Shown: positions 47,925 to 57,111, numbered from the stretch's first letter. The stretch is DNA of 64,000 nucleotides from CAVWSM01 sp963757805 (GCA_963757805.1 CAVWSM010000022.1:1-64000); one strand, 5' to 3'. Notes: generated by a model not told the origin, from the letters alone. Numbers and translations: made by a program.

Positions 47925-48418
47925 CCGACACCGAGACCCTCGCCCCCGTCGTGGCCGAGGTCACCGTGCCCGCCGACCCCGCGCGCGCGTTCGAGATCTA
48001 CACGCAGCGATACAGCGAGTGGGTCATGACCGACCACTACCTCGGCAGCGAGCGCCCCGAAGCCATCGTGCTCGAGCCGTTCGCCGACGGACGCTGGTAC
48101 GAGCGGCAGCCGGACGGCAGCGAGTGCGACTGGGGACAGGTGCTCGAGTACGACCCGCCGCACCGCCTGGTTCTGTCCTGGATGATCGGTGTGGTCGGCG
48201 ACGGCTGGGGCTACGACCCCGATCCAGCCCACGGCAGCCGGGTCGAGATCACATTCACCACAGCTGCGCCCGGCCAGACACTCGTACGACTGGTGCACTC
48301 CGGCTTCGAAGCCCACGGCGCCGGCGCAGCGACCATCCACGCCGGCGTCGGCCAGCCAGACGGCTGGACGGCCGACCTCGCGGCCTACGCGGCAACCGTG
48401 TCGCAGGAGAAGCCGTGA
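47921..48418 (+). CDS. SRPBCC (AHSA1-like) ligand-binding protein
   Basis: 165 residues of the START/SRPBCC helix-grip fold: VTVPADPARAFEIYTQRYSEW, FADGRWYERQPDGSECDWGQVLEYDPPHRLVLSW and VRLVHSGFE. Such proteins bind hydrophobic ligands or help stress responses; the ligand here is unknown. It is coupled to the ArsR regulator by a 4-nt overlap and to the YciI gene by one base, forming the frequent ArsR-SRPBCC-YciI module. Confidence 0.88.
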   Translation: MTDTETLAPVVAEVTVPADPARAFEIYTQRYSEWVMTDHYLGSERPEAIVLEPFADGRWYERQPDGSECDWGQVLEYDPPHRLVLSWMIGVVGDGWGYDPDPAHGSRVEITFTTAAPGQTLVRLVHSGFEAHGAGAATIHAGVGQPDGWTADLAAYAATVSQEKP

Positions 48419-48708
48419 TGAGGTGCGTGCTGCTCTACGAGCCCGCCGACGACGTGCTTACAAACGCGCCGCCACACTTCCCCGCCCACGTCGCCCGGCT
48501 GCAGGACTTCCACGCCCGTGGTGAGCTGCTCAGCGTCGGCACGTTCGCAGACGCCCAGCGCGACGGGTCGATGTCGATCTTCACCAGCCGCGCGGCGGCT
48601 GAGGAGTTCGTCCGCGACGACCCGTTCATGGTGCATGGCGTCATGCGGGGCTGCCGGATCCTCGAGTGGGACGAGATGGGCTGGGATCAGGCCGTCACCA
48701 TCTCGTAG
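48418..48708 (+). CDS. YciI-family protein
   Basis: 96 residues of the dimeric alpha-beta barrel YciI family: MRCVLLYEPADD, HFPAHVARLQDFHARGELLSVGTFAD (His-Asp pair region), IFTSRAAAEEFVRDDPFMVHGVMRG and the closing RILEWDEM. The family is related to a chloromuconolactone-type fold; the activity is unassigned. Start ATG at 48418 shares one base with the preceding stop. The last 22 nt overlap the 3' end of the convergent pimA. Confidence 0.88.
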   Translation: MRCVLLYEPADDVLTNAPPHFPAHVARLQDFHARGELLSVGTFADAQRDGSMSIFTSRAAAEEFVRDDPFMVHGVMRGCRILEWDEMGWDQAVTIS

Positions 48709-49787
48709 ACCGACACGATCTCTTCGGCGAGCACGCTCCAGTCGTAACGGCGCACGGCCTTGGCGGCAGCCGCACGGAGCTCGTCGCGCCGCGGCTCGTC
48801 GGCAAGCAACGCCAGCAGTTCGTTGGCGAGCGCGGCCTGGTCCCCCACGGGGAAGAGCACACCGAGCCGGCCGCCCTCAAGCACCGCCCGGAACGCCACC
48901 AGGTCACTCGCCAGAACCGGCGCGCCCGCACTCATCGCCTCGACGAGCACGATGCCGAAGCTCTCGCCGCCGATGTGCGGCGCCACATAGACATCCGAAC
49001 TCGCCAGCATGTCGCCCTTGTCGGCGTCACTGACCGAGCCGAGGAACGTCACGCTGCTGCGCACATCGCCGGGCAGCTCCTCGGCCGCCTCTTCCGCGTC
49101 GCCGCGGCCGGCCACCAGCAGTCGCGCGCCGGGGCGCCCGGCGACTACGGCCGGCCACGCGCCCAGCAGCACCGCCAACCCCTTGCGCTGCTCGTCGATG
49201 CGGCCGAGGAACGACACGGTCGCGCCGCTACCCCGCCACTCCGGACGCGGCGCCGCGGCGGCGAACCGGTCGACGTACAACCCGTTGGGGATCAGCACCG
49301 CATCGCCACCGAGGTGCTGCACGAGTGTCGTGCGCGCCTCCTCGCTGACGGCGATCCGCGCACTGATCTTCTCGAACGTCGCCTGCAAGATGCCGTACGC
49401 GGCGGTCATTGCCCGCGACCTCGGATTGGCGGCATGGAAGGTGGCCACGACCGGTACGTCCGAGAACCACACCGCGAGCATCGACAGGCTGGGCGCCGCC
49501 GGCTCATGCACGTGCAGCACGTCGAAGGCACCATCGCCCAGCCAACGGCGCACGCGCGTCGCGGAGACTGGTCCGAAGTTGAGCCGGGCAACGGATCCGT
49601 TGTACGGAACGGGGACGGCACGCCCGGCGGGCACGACGTACGACGGCACCGGTGTGTCCTCGTCGGCGGGTGCCAGCACCGACACCTTGTGCCCGCGATC
49701 GATGAGGGCCTCGGCCAGGTCGCGCACGTGGACCTGGACCCCACCAGGCACGTCCCAGCTGTATGGGCAGACCAAGCCGATCTTCAC
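48687..49787 (-). CDS. pimA: Phosphatidylinositol alpha-mannosyltransferase PimA
   Basis: Adds the first mannose to phosphatidylinositol on the cytoplasmic face of the membrane, starting PIM and lipoglycan synthesis. GT4 family, GT-B fold, 366 residues from the GTG at 49787 (V-K-I-G-L-VCPYSWDVPGGVQ-H). The acceptor loop DVPGGVQVHVRDLA, LHVHEPAAPSLS and FHAANPRSRA lie in the N-terminal half; donor-binding VSFLGRIDEQRKG and GGESFGIVLVEAMSAG in the second. It follows patA by one base, as in mycobacteria. Confidence 0.93.
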   Translation of the reverse strand: MKIGLVCPYSWDVPGGVQVHVRDLAEALIDRGHKVSVLAPADEDTPVPSYVVPAGRAVPVPYNGSVARLNFGPVSATRVRRWLGDGAFDVLHVHEPAAPSLSMLAVWFSDVPVVATFHAANPRSRAMTAAYGILQATFEKISARIAVSEEARTTLVQHLGGDAVLIPNGLYVDRFAAAAPRPEWRGSGATVSFLGRIDEQRKGLAVLLGAWPAVVAGRPGARLLVAGRGDAEEAAEELPGDVRSSVTFLGSVSDADKGDMLASSDVYVAPHIGGESFGIVLVEAMSAGAPVLASDLVAFRAVLEGGRLGVLFPVGDQAALANELLALLADEPRRDELRAAAAKAVRRYDWSVLAEEIVSVYEMVTA

Positions 49788-49788
49788 G

Positions 49789-50679
49789 TCAGTCCACCCA
49801 GACCCGTTGCAGCATGTGCCAGTCCTCGGGATGCGCGGCAATGCTCTCGGCGAACGCGTCGGCCACCTGTTGCATCATCGCGGCGACCCGGTCCCGCCCC
49901 ACGAGTCCGTCAGGGGGCCGGACCTCGTCATGCCATCGGATCACGATGCTGTGGTCGGGCTCGCGACCCTCGTACCAGATCGTCACGGGAAGCAGTGCAG
50001 CCCCACTCGTCACCGCCAACGCAGCCGGTCCCGACGGCATCTTGGCCGTGGCGCCGAAGAACGACACCTCGATGCCCGTCGCGGTCAGGTCGCGGTCGGC
50101 GAGCAACGGGACGAGTCGCCCCTCGCGGGCGCGAGCAACCAGCGTGCGGAACACGTCGTTGCCACCGCCGGTCAGGGGAAGGATCTCCATGCCAAGCCCC
50201 TCGCGGAACTCCACGAACCGCTCGAACAGCTCCTCCGGCTTGAGCCGCTCGGCCACCGTGGTGACCGGCGCGCCGACCAGAGTCCCCCAGGCCCCCGCGT
50301 GGTCCCAGTTGCCCATGTGTGGCAGGGCCGCGACCACGCCACGCCCCGACGCGAGGGTGTCGAAGAGCAGCTCCGGCTTCTCCACTCGTACGCGCGACAC
50401 GATGCGCTCCGGGCTCCAGTCCGGCAGCCGGAACGAGTCGCACCAGTAGCGCAGGTAGGACCGCATGCCCTCCTTCGACAGCTCGCGCACGCGCGGGTCG
50501 TCCGGCGTCGTGCCGAGCACCCGCGCAAGGTTGGCCTCCAACCGCAACACACCTTTGCCGCGGCGGCGCCAGGCTGAGTCGGCGACGCGGCGGAACATCG
50601 CGTACGCGGCCCCCGCCGGCAGGCGTCGCACGACACCCCAGCCGACGGAGTAGGAAATCAGCGTCGAGCGCTCCCACAT
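49789..50679 (-). CDS. patA: Phosphatidylinositol mannoside acyltransferase PatA
   Basis: Transfers a fatty acyl chain to the mannose of PIM1/PIM2. LpxL/HtrB-like acyltransferase, 296 residues, with the catalytic HxxxxD as HMGNWD (121-126), followed by RDLTATGIEVSFFG and SGAALLPVTIWYEG. The gene order pgsA-patA-pimA and the close spacing (10 nt, 1 nt) define the role better than sequence alone. The N-terminus has a short amphipathic stretch for membrane contact. Confidence 0.92.
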   Translation of the reverse strand: MWERSTLISYSVGWGVVRRLPAGAAYAMFRRVADSAWRRRGKGVLRLEANLARVLGTTPDDPRVRELSKEGMRSYLRYWCDSFRLPDWSPERIVSRVRVEKPELLFDTLASGRGVVAALPHMGNWDHAGAWGTLVGAPVTTVAERLKPEELFERFVEFREGLGMEILPLTGGGNDVFRTLVARAREGRLVPLLADRDLTATGIEVSFFGATAKMPSGPAALAVTSGAALLPVTIWYEGREPDHSIVIRWHDEVRPPDGLVGRDRVAAMMQQVADAFAESIAAHPEDWHMLQRVWVD

Positions 50680-50689
50680 ATTCCGCTGC

Positions 50690-51304
50690 CTAACGCGCCT
50701 TGGCCGTGACCTGGCGGCGCACTTCGCGCACGCGCTGCGCGACGGTGTAGAGGCTCGCGATCGACAGCAGCACCAGCACCACGGTCAACACGACCTCCGG
50801 CAGCCCAAGCCCGACGAGCCCGGTGGTCACCAGCACGGCGACCAGCCGGTCGGCACGCTCCGCGATGCCGACGTTGGCCGTCATGCCGAGCCCTTCGGCA
50901 CGTGCCTTGGTGTAAGAGACAACCTGGCCGGTGACCAGGCAGAGCAGCGTGAGCACGACCATCAGGAAGTTGTCGCCTGCTCCGGCGTACCAGAGCAGCA
51001 GCCCGCCGAAGATCGCCGCGTCACCTACGCGGTCGAGCACCGAGTCGAGAAACGCCCCCCAGTTGCCCGACCGGCCCAAGGTGCGCGCCATCAGCCCGTC
51101 GACGTTGTCGGAGAACACGAACAACGTGATGACGATCGTGCCCCAGAAGAACTCGTGCCGCGGGTAGAACGCCAGCGCACCGATCACCACGCCCAGGGTG
51201 CCGACCACCGTGACGGCGTCGGGGCTGACGCGCAGCCGGATGAGGCCGTTGGCGATCGGGGTGAGGAGTCGGTAAAGGCCATCGCGAGCAAATCGGTTGA
51301 GCAT
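50690..51304 (-). CDS. pgsA: Phosphatidylinositol phosphate synthase (CDP-alcohol phosphotransferase)
   Basis: Joins CDP-diacylglycerol and inositol phosphate, giving the PIM precursor. 204 residues and about six membrane helices. The CDP-alcohol motif D-x2-DG-x2-AR-x8-G-x3-D-x3-D is complete: Asp66, Asp69, Gly70, Arg74, Gly83, Asp87 and Asp91 (SDNVDGLMAR, then GAFLDSVLD). The ATG at 51304 gives the usual MLNRFARDGL start; the much longer open frame upstream is antisense to the EF-G gene. It is divergent from that gene. Confidence 0.93.
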   Translation of the reverse strand: MLNRFARDGLYRLLTPIANGLIRLRVSPDAVTVVGTLGVVIGALAFYPRHEFFWGTIVITLFVFSDNVDGLMARTLGRSGNWGAFLDSVLDRVGDAAIFGGLLLWYAGAGDNFLMVVLTLLCLVTGQVVSYTKARAEGLGMTANVGIAERADRLVAVLVTTGLVGLGLPEVVLTVVLVLLSIASLYTVAQRVREVRRQVTAKAR

Positions 51305-51451
51305 CGGTCGCCAGTCAGCCAGGGAGATTTCGGGCGCCTTGATGCTAACGGAGTCGGGTTCGCCGTTAGCAGACGGAGCGGGCCCTTGTGCATGTGGCCG
51401 TACAGGGGCAGGCTCACGGGATCTGGACCCTCGACGGAGAGGACGCGACCC

Positions 51452-53602
51452 ATGCCTGTTCAGAGCACCCCCGGTGGAGCCGCCGGCAGGGCACCGGAGG
51501 CCGACCGGCCCGATGCCATCCGCAACGTAGTGCTGGTCGGCCACACCGGATCCGCCAAGACAACCCTTGCCGAAGCACTGTTGGTCGCCACCGGCACGAT
51601 CCCCCGGGGTGGAAGTGTCGAGGAAGGCACCACGGTCAGCGACCACGACGAGGTCGAGGTCCGCCAGCAGCGGTCCGTCGGCCTGTCCCTCCTCCCGTTC
51701 GTCCACGACGGGGTCAAGGTCAACCTGCTCGACGCACCCGGCTACGCCGACTTTGTGGGCGAGCTCCGTGCCGGGCTGCGCGCCGCAGACTGCGCTCTGT
51801 TCGTAGTCGCCGCCTCCGACGGGATCGACGGCACCACGATGTCCCTCTGGGACGAGTGCGCCGCGGTGGGCATGCCGCGAGCGATCGTCATCACCAAGCT
51901 CGACCATCAGCGCGCCGACTACGACGGCACGCTCGCCGCCTGCCAGGCAGCGTTCGGCGACAAGGTCGTCCCGCTCTATCTCCCCGTTCACTCCGGCTCC
52001 GATGTCACCGGCCTCATCGGACTGCTCTCCCAGAAGCTGTTCGACTACGGCGGCGGCACGCGCACCGAGACCGAGCCCGACGCCGCCGACGCCGACCGGA
52101 TCGAGGCGGCCCGCGGCACGCTCGTCGAGGCCGTCATCGAGGAGTCTGAGGACGAATCCCTCATGGACCGGTACGTGAGCGGCGAAGACATCGACCCCAA
52201 GGTCCTGATCGATGACCTGGAGAAGGCTGTCTCGCGCGCCACGCTGTTCCCCGTCCTGCCCGTGGCGAGTGCTGCAGGGGTCGGCGTAGCCGAGCTGCTC
52301 GAAGTGATCACGAGCGCGTTCCCGCCGCCCAGCGAGCACGCGCTTCCCGACGTCTTCACGATCGCCGGAGCTCGGCGCGACGGGCTGGTTTGCGACCCCA
52401 ACGGCCCGCTGCTTGCCGAGGTGGTCAAGACCGCCACCGACCCGTACGTCGGGCGCATCAGCTTGGTTCGTTTGTTCTCCGGGACGCTTCGCCCTGACAT
52501 GACCGTGCACGTGTCCGGCCACATGTCGTCGCTCGTGGGTGAGGACCGCGGCCACGAGGACCACGACGAGGACGAGCGCATAGGTGCGCTCTCCTCGCCG
52601 TTGGGCAAGACGCAGCGCACGGTGTCGCAGGCCGTCGCGGGCGACATCGTCGCGGTCGCCAAGCTGTCTCGTGCCGAGACCGGGGACACCCTGTCCAGCA
52701 AGGACGACCCGCTGGTCATGCGGCCGTGGTCGTTGCCGTCCGCGTTGCTGCCGATCGCCGTACAGGCTCATGCGAAGGCCGACGAGGACAAGCTCTCGCA
52801 GGGGCTGGCCCGGCTCGCCGCCGAGGACCCGACGCTGCGCGTCGAGAACAACCGCGAAACCCACCAGCTGGTGCTGTGGACCATGGGCGAGGCGCACGCG
52901 GATCTGCTGCTCGACCGGTTGTCCAGCCGCTACGGGGTGTCGGTCGACCGGGTCGACCTGCGGGTGCCGTTGCGCGAGACGTTCGCGGCGCCGGGGCGCG
53001 GCCACGGCCGGCACGTCAAGCAGACCGGCGGGCACGGTCAGTACGCCGTCTGCGACATCGAGGTCGAGCCGCTCCCGCAGGGGTCCGGTTTTGAGTTCGT
53101 CGACAAGGTCGTCGGTGGAGCGGTGCCGCGGCAGTTCATCCCCTCGGTGGAGAAGGGCGTGCGGGCGCAGATGGAGAAGGGTGTCGCCGCGGGCTATCCG
53201 CTCGTCGACATCCGCGTGAAGCTCGTCGACGGCAAGGCGCACTCGGTCGACTCGTCCGACATGGCCTTCCAGATGGCGGGATCCCTGGCTCTGCGTGACG
53301 CCGCTACCGCCTCGCGGATCGAGCTCCTCGAACCAGTCGACGAGCTCGGCGTGCTCGCCCCCGACGAGTACGTCGGCGGCATCATGAGCGATCTGTCGTC
53401 GCGCCGCGGGCGCGTGCTCGGCACCGAGCCCGTCGGCTCCGGCCGCACCCTCATCCGCGCCGAGGTGCCGCAGACCGAGATCACCCGCTACGCGATCGAC
53501 CTGCGCTCGCTCACCCACGGCGCCGGCACGTTCACCCGCACCTTCCTGCGGTACGAGCCAATGCCCAGCAACCTCGCGGCCAAGATCACCGCCGCCGGCT
53601 GA
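51452..53602 (+). CDS. fusA2: EF-G-like translation GTPase (EF-G2) with altered P-loop
   Basis: 716-residue elongation factor G paralogue with domains G, II, III, IV and V. ATG at 51452 follows GGAGAGGA. Switch and G motifs: RQQRSVGLSLLPF, LLDAPGYADFVGELRAG (G3) and ITKLDHQRADY (G4, Thr for the usual Asn). The P-loop is GHTGSAKTT (30-38) with Ala35 where the Gly before Lys is nearly invariant. Domain IV carries GRGHGRHVKQTGGHGQYAVC. Such EF-G2 proteins are common in actinobacteria with no settled role. It is inserted between pgsA and the HIT gene on the opposite strand. Confidence 0.9.
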   Translation: MPVQSTPGGAAGRAPEADRPDAIRNVVLVGHTGSAKTTLAEALLVATGTIPRGGSVEEGTTVSDHDEVEVRQQRSVGLSLLPFVHDGVKVNLLDAPGYADFVGELRAGLRAADCALFVVAASDGIDGTTMSLWDECAAVGMPRAIVITKLDHQRADYDGTLAACQAAFGDKVVPLYLPVHSGSDVTGLIGLLSQKLFDYGGGTRTETEPDAADADRIEAARGTLVEAVIEESEDESLMDRYVSGEDIDPKVLIDDLEKAVSRATLFPVLPVASAAGVGVAELLEVITSAFPPPSEHALPDVFTIAGARRDGLVCDPNGPLLAEVVKTATDPYVGRISLVRLFSGTLRPDMTVHVSGHMSSLVGEDRGHEDHDEDERIGALSSPLGKTQRTVSQAVAGDIVAVAKLSRAETGDTLSSKDDPLVMRPWSLPSALLPIAVQAHAKADEDKLSQGLARLAAEDPTLRVENNRETHQLVLWTMGEAHADLLLDRLSSRYGVSVDRVDLRVPLRETFAAPGRGHGRHVKQTGGHGQYAVCDIEVEPLPQGSGFEFVDKVVGGAVPRQFIPSVEKGVRAQMEKGVAAGYPLVDIRVKLVDGKAHSVDSSDMAFQMAGSLALRDAATASRIELLEPVDELGVLAPDEYVGGIMSDLSSRRGRVLGTEPVGSGRTLIRAEVPQTEITRYAIDLRSLTHGAGTFTRTFLRYEPMPSNLAAKITAAG

Positions 53603-53605
53603 GAT

Positions 53606-53682
53606 TGACCACGTCCAGCAGGTTTCACCCCGCACCACCAGGCATGCAGCCCTAGCGGTGCGGGGTAACGCCTTGTGGTGGC
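53606..53682. repeat. 77-bp structured dispersed repeat, copy 2
   Basis: Starts 3 nt after the EF-G2 stop. It has the same length and ends as copy 1 (34139-34215). The central stem is a perfect 9 bp here (CCCCGCACC/GGTGCGGGG); outer ACCAC/GTGGT and AGG/CCT pairings are kept. Copy 2 also encodes the last residues of the convergent HIT gene (stop at 53652). Confidence 0.75.
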
Positions 53683-54233
53683 TCGGTCAGCTCAGCCGGC
53701 CAGAGCTCCGCAAGCAGGTCGCGGGTGTCCGACAGCAGCTGCGGAAGGATCTTGGTGTCGGCGAGCACCGTGATGAAGTTGGAGTCGCCGGCCCAGCGCG
53801 GCACGACGTGCTGATGCAAGTGCGCCGACAGCGACCCGCCGGCGACCCCGCCGAGGTTGAGCCCGACGTTGAAGCCCTGCGGCCGGGACGCCGCCCGGAT
53901 CGCCCGCACGGCCTGCTGCGTGACCGCCATCAGCTCGTTGGCCTCTGCCTCGGTGAGGTCCTCGAGCTCGGCGACATGGCGGTAGGGGACGACCATCAGG
54001 TGCCCCGGGTTGTACGGATGCAGGTTGAGGACGGCGTAGGTCAGCTTGGCCCGCGTGACGATCAGCCCGTCTCGGTCGTCGAGCATCGGGATGCGGTCGA
54101 ACGGGCAGCCGCCTTCGGCTGTGTCCGTACGTGCCTCGGACGCGATGTACGCCATCCGGTGCGGCGTCCACAGCCGCTGCAGCCGATCCCCCTCGGCAAC
54201 GCCATCGGTAGGGACGACCACCGGCTTGGTCAT
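53652..54233 (-). CDS. HIT-family nucleotide hydrolase/phosphorylase
   Basis: 193 residues of the histidine-triad superfamily, close to the diadenosine tetraphosphate phosphorylase branch of mycobacteria (counterpart next to thrS). CPFDRIPMLDDRDGLIVTR at about 43-61, LHPYNPGHLMVVPYRH at 71-86 and the triad HLHQHVVP (His138, 140, 142). The last residues (PPQGVTPHR) are encoded by the 77-bp repeat, so the natural C-terminus may have been replaced. It overlaps thrS by 4 nt. Confidence 0.92.
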   Translation of the reverse strand: MTKPVVVPTDGVAEGDRLQRLWTPHRMAYIASEARTDTAEGGCPFDRIPMLDDRDGLIVTRAKLTYAVLNLHPYNPGHLMVVPYRHVAELEDLTEAEANELMAVTQQAVRAIRAASRPQGFNVGLNLGGVAGGSLSAHLHQHVVPRWAGDSNFITVLADTKILPQLLSDTRDLLAELWPAELTEPPQGVTPHR

Positions 54234-56200
54234 ACCTGACGGCGCTCTTCGACCGCCCGGACGATCTCCGCGACCGCGTCGTCGACCGCCACGGCGTTGT
54301 TCTGCGAGCCATCGCGGTAACGGAACGACACCGCACCCTTGGCGACATCGTCATCGCCGGCGAGCAGCATGAACGGCACCTTCTGCTTCTGCGCGTTGCG
54401 GATCTTCTTCTGCATCCGATCGTCGGACGAGTCGACCTCGACCCGGATCCCCCGCTCGCGCAGCCGTGCGGCGACATCTTCGAGGTACGGGATGTGCGCG
54501 TCACTGATCGGGATGCCGACCACCTGCACCGGCGCGAGCCACGCCGGGAACGCGCCCGCGTAGTGCTCCAGCAGGATCCCGAAGAACCGCTCCTCCGAGC
54601 CGAACAAAGCGCGGTGGATCATGTACGGCCGCTTTCGGGTGCCGTCCGCCGCCTGGTACTCGATGCCGAAGCGCCCGGGCTCCTGGAAATCGACCTGGAT
54701 GGTCGACAGCTGCCACTTGCGGCCGATCGCGTCCTTGACGTGTACGTCGATCTTGGGCGCGTAGAAGGCGCCCTCCCCCTCCGCGATCACGTACGACAGA
54801 CCGGCCCGCTTGAGCGCCTCCTCCAGCGCGGCCTCCGCGATCTCCCACTCCTCCGGCTCCCCGACGAACTTGTCCGGTCGGGTCGACAGATCAGCGGTGA
54901 ACTCGGTGAGCCCGTAGTCACGAAGCAGGTCGATGACGAACTGCAACAACGACGCCAGCTCGTCCTGCAACTGCTCTGGGGTGCAGAAGATGTGCGAGTC
55001 GTCCTGGGTGAACCCGCGAGCACGGGTGAGCCCGTGGACGACGCCCGACTTCTCGTACCGGTAGACGGTGCCGAACTCGAACAGCCGCAGCGGCAGCTCG
55101 CGGTAGGACCGCCCGCGCGACCGGTAGATCATCAGGTGCATCGGGCAGTTCATCGGCTTGAGGTAGTAGCGCTGGCCCTCGTCGAGCTCCATGGGCGGAT
55201 ACATGCCGTCCGCGTACCACTCGAGGTGGCCCGAGGTCAGGAAGAGCTGCTCCTTGGTCAGGTGCGGGGTGTAGACGAACTCGTAACCAGCCTTCTCGTG
55301 AGCCTTCCGGGAGTACTCCTCCATCACCCGGCGGATGACCCCGCCCTTGGGGTGCCACACGGCCAGGCCCGAGCCGATCTCCTCAGGGAACGAGAACAGG
55401 TCCAGCTCGGCGCCGAGCCGCCGGTGGTCGCGCTTCTCCGCCTCTGCAAGGAAATCGAGGTGCGCCTTCAGGGCGTCCTTGGACTGCCAGGCGGTGCCGT
55501 AGATGCGCTGCAGCTGCGGGTTCTTCTCGCTGCCACGCCAGTAGGCCGCGGCGATGCGCATGAGCTTGAACGCCGGGATGTGCCGGGTGGTCGGCAGGTG
55601 CGGCCCGCGGCAGAGGTCCTTCCAGGCCAGGCTGCCGTCGCGCCGAACGTTGTCGTAGATCGTGAGCTCGCCGCCGCCGACCTCGACATTGGAGCCGTCG
55701 TCGGCCGAGGCCGAGCCCTTGAGGCCGATGAGCTCGAGCTTGTAGGGCTCGTCGGCGAGCTCCTTGCGCGCGTCGTCATCGCTGACCGGCCGCCTGACGA
55801 AGCGCTGCCCCTCCTTGATGATCTCCTGCATGCGCTTCTCGATGCGTTTGAGGTCGTCGGGGTGGAACGGCTGGGCGACGTCGAAGTCGTAGTAGAACCC
55901 GTTCTCGACCGGGGGCCCGATGCCCAGCTTGGCGTCGGGGAACAGTTCCTGCACCGCCTGCGCCATCACGTGCGCGGTGGAATGCCGCAGGATTGCCAGC
56001 CCCTCCGCCGAGTCGATCTCGACCGGCTCGACCTCGTCGCCGTCACTTAGCGCGTACGCGAGATCACGGAGCTCCCCGTTGACCTTGGCGGCGATCACCG
56101 CGCGCTCGTCGGCGAACAGGTCGGCCGCAGTCGTGCCCGTGGTCACGGTCCGTTCGGCTCGGTTGCCGGACTGGACGACGTGGACACGCAGGTCGGACAC
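54230..56200 (-). CDS. thrS: Threonyl-tRNA synthetase
   Basis: Charges tRNA-Thr. 656 residues: TGS domain at 1-62, editing domain with RHSTAHVMAQAVQELFP (HxxxH-like), the class II catalytic core with zinc Cys in KPMNCPMHLMIY, FEFGTVYRYEKSGVVHGLTRARGFTQDD and motif 3 RPYMIHRALFGSEERFFGILLEHYAG, then the anticodon domain. The start at 56200 precedes the tRNA-Val gene by about 115 nt. It is the first gene of the leftward thrS-HIT-pgsA-patA-pimA series. Confidence 0.97.
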   Translation of the reverse strand: MSDLRVHVVQSGNRAERTVTTGTTAADLFADERAVIAAKVNGELRDLAYALSDGDEVEPVEIDSAEGLAILRHSTAHVMAQAVQELFPDAKLGIGPPVENGFYYDFDVAQPFHPDDLKRIEKRMQEIIKEGQRFVRRPVSDDDARKELADEPYKLELIGLKGSASADDGSNVEVGGGELTIYDNVRRDGSLAWKDLCRGPHLPTTRHIPAFKLMRIAAAYWRGSEKNPQLQRIYGTAWQSKDALKAHLDFLAEAEKRDHRRLGAELDLFSFPEEIGSGLAVWHPKGGVIRRVMEEYSRKAHEKAGYEFVYTPHLTKEQLFLTSGHLEWYADGMYPPMELDEGQRYYLKPMNCPMHLMIYRSRGRSYRELPLRLFEFGTVYRYEKSGVVHGLTRARGFTQDDSHIFCTPEQLQDELASLLQFVIDLLRDYGLTEFTADLSTRPDKFVGEPEEWEIAEAALEEALKRAGLSYVIAEGEGAFYAPKIDVHVKDAIGRKWQLSTIQVDFQEPGRFGIEYQAADGTRKRPYMIHRALFGSEERFFGILLEHYAGAFPAWLAPVQVVGIPISDAHIPYLEDVAARLRERGIRVEVDSSDDRMQKKIRNAQKQKVPFMLLAGDDDVAKGAVSFRYRDGSQNNAVAVDDAVAEIVRAVEERRQV

Positions 56201-56314
56201 GGCGGATAGCTCCTTGAAAGGGCTCGCTTGCGGACGCGTCGATGCTATCCGTCAGCCCCGGACGGGGTCGCGCCCGTTTCCCGCTATGGACTCGCGCTGG
56301 GACGTACGTTCGGG

Positions 56315-56386
56315 TGGGCGATACTGGGATCGAACCAGTGACCCCTCGCGTGTGAAGCGAGTGCTCTCCCGCTGAGCTAATCGCCC
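56315..56386 (-). tRNA. tRNA-Val (CAC)
   Basis: 72 nt on the minus strand. Acceptor GGGCGAT pairs with ATCGCCC, discriminator A. The anticodon stem CTCGC/GCGAG encloses TTCACAC, anticodon CAC. T-loop GGTTCGATCCC. No CCA is encoded. The 3' half is nearly identical to the tRNA-Val(GAC) at 60775-60846. Confidence 0.96.
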
Positions 56387-56421
56387 GAGTGCACGCAGAA
56401 CCTTAGCGTATGAGCCGCGGG

Positions 56422-56853
56422 TCACTCCGCTACCGCGTCGGGCACCACGGGGTCGATCAGATCCGGCACACCGAACGCGCGCATCGCCAAGACTGTGCCG
56501 GCGACAACGACGACCAATGTCACGGCCGCGATGATCTGGTTGCGCCGCCGCACCCGCGGGTCAAGAGCCTTTTCGGCCGTGGCGCGGACCCACTCCCGGC
56601 TCCGGTCGAGCAGCCGCTTGGCCCAGGCGAACTCGGTCGCCAAGATCGCAAGGCCGACGAACACCGCGGCCCAGCCCGGGCCAGGCAGCACCAGCATGAC
56701 CAGGCCGGCCAGGATGACCAGGCCGCCGACGACAAAGACGCCTATTCGCCACGTCTGGTTAAGCGCCGGGTTGCGCCGAATGCGCTCACGCAGCCGCCGA
56801 TACCACCCCTGCCGCGGCGGCGCGGAGGGCGTCTCGACGGTCGGGTCGGGCAC
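56422..56853 (-). CDS. TIGR02611-type membrane protein
   Basis: About 143 residues from the GTG at 56853. Soluble basic N-terminus, then two helices in PALNQTWRIGVFVVGGLVILAG and the family block PGPGWAAVFVGLAILATEFAWAKRLL, and a third helix (QIIAAVTLVVVVAGTVLAM). This uncharacterised actinobacterial family is recognised by the Pro-Gly-Pro-Gly-Trp motif. The start is uncertain because no strong ribosome binding site is visible. Confidence 0.82.
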   Translation of the reverse strand: MPDPTVETPSAPPRQGWYRRLRERIRRNPALNQTWRIGVFVVGGLVILAGLVMLVLPGPGWAAVFVGLAILATEFAWAKRLLDRSREWVRATAEKALDPRVRRRNQIIAAVTLVVVVAGTVLAMRAFGVPDLIDPVVPDAVAE

Positions 56854-57111
56854 AAAGGAAAGCCTAACGGGGCGGAACCGACGACTGCGCACAGTTATGC
56901 GACGGACGTCACGCGTGCCATGCGGAACGTCAGCGGCTAGCGTCTCGTCCGATGTGGTGAGTCTGCTGCTGACCCCAGCTGGACAAATGCCGCAGGTCCG
57001 CAGACTACGAAAGCTATCGACCACCCGGGGCCCAGCAAACAACTGGTCGTCCCAAGCCCAATGCCTACCGGCAGCGGCGCGCAACATGCAGAACGGAAAG
57101 GGATCTCCGTG

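Noticed and set aside
50690..53638. A 982-codon open frame on the minus strand
   Set aside because: Only its last 204 codons are pgsA. The rest is exactly antisense to the EF-G2 gene and reads as low-complexity residues without any domain, an effect of high GC.
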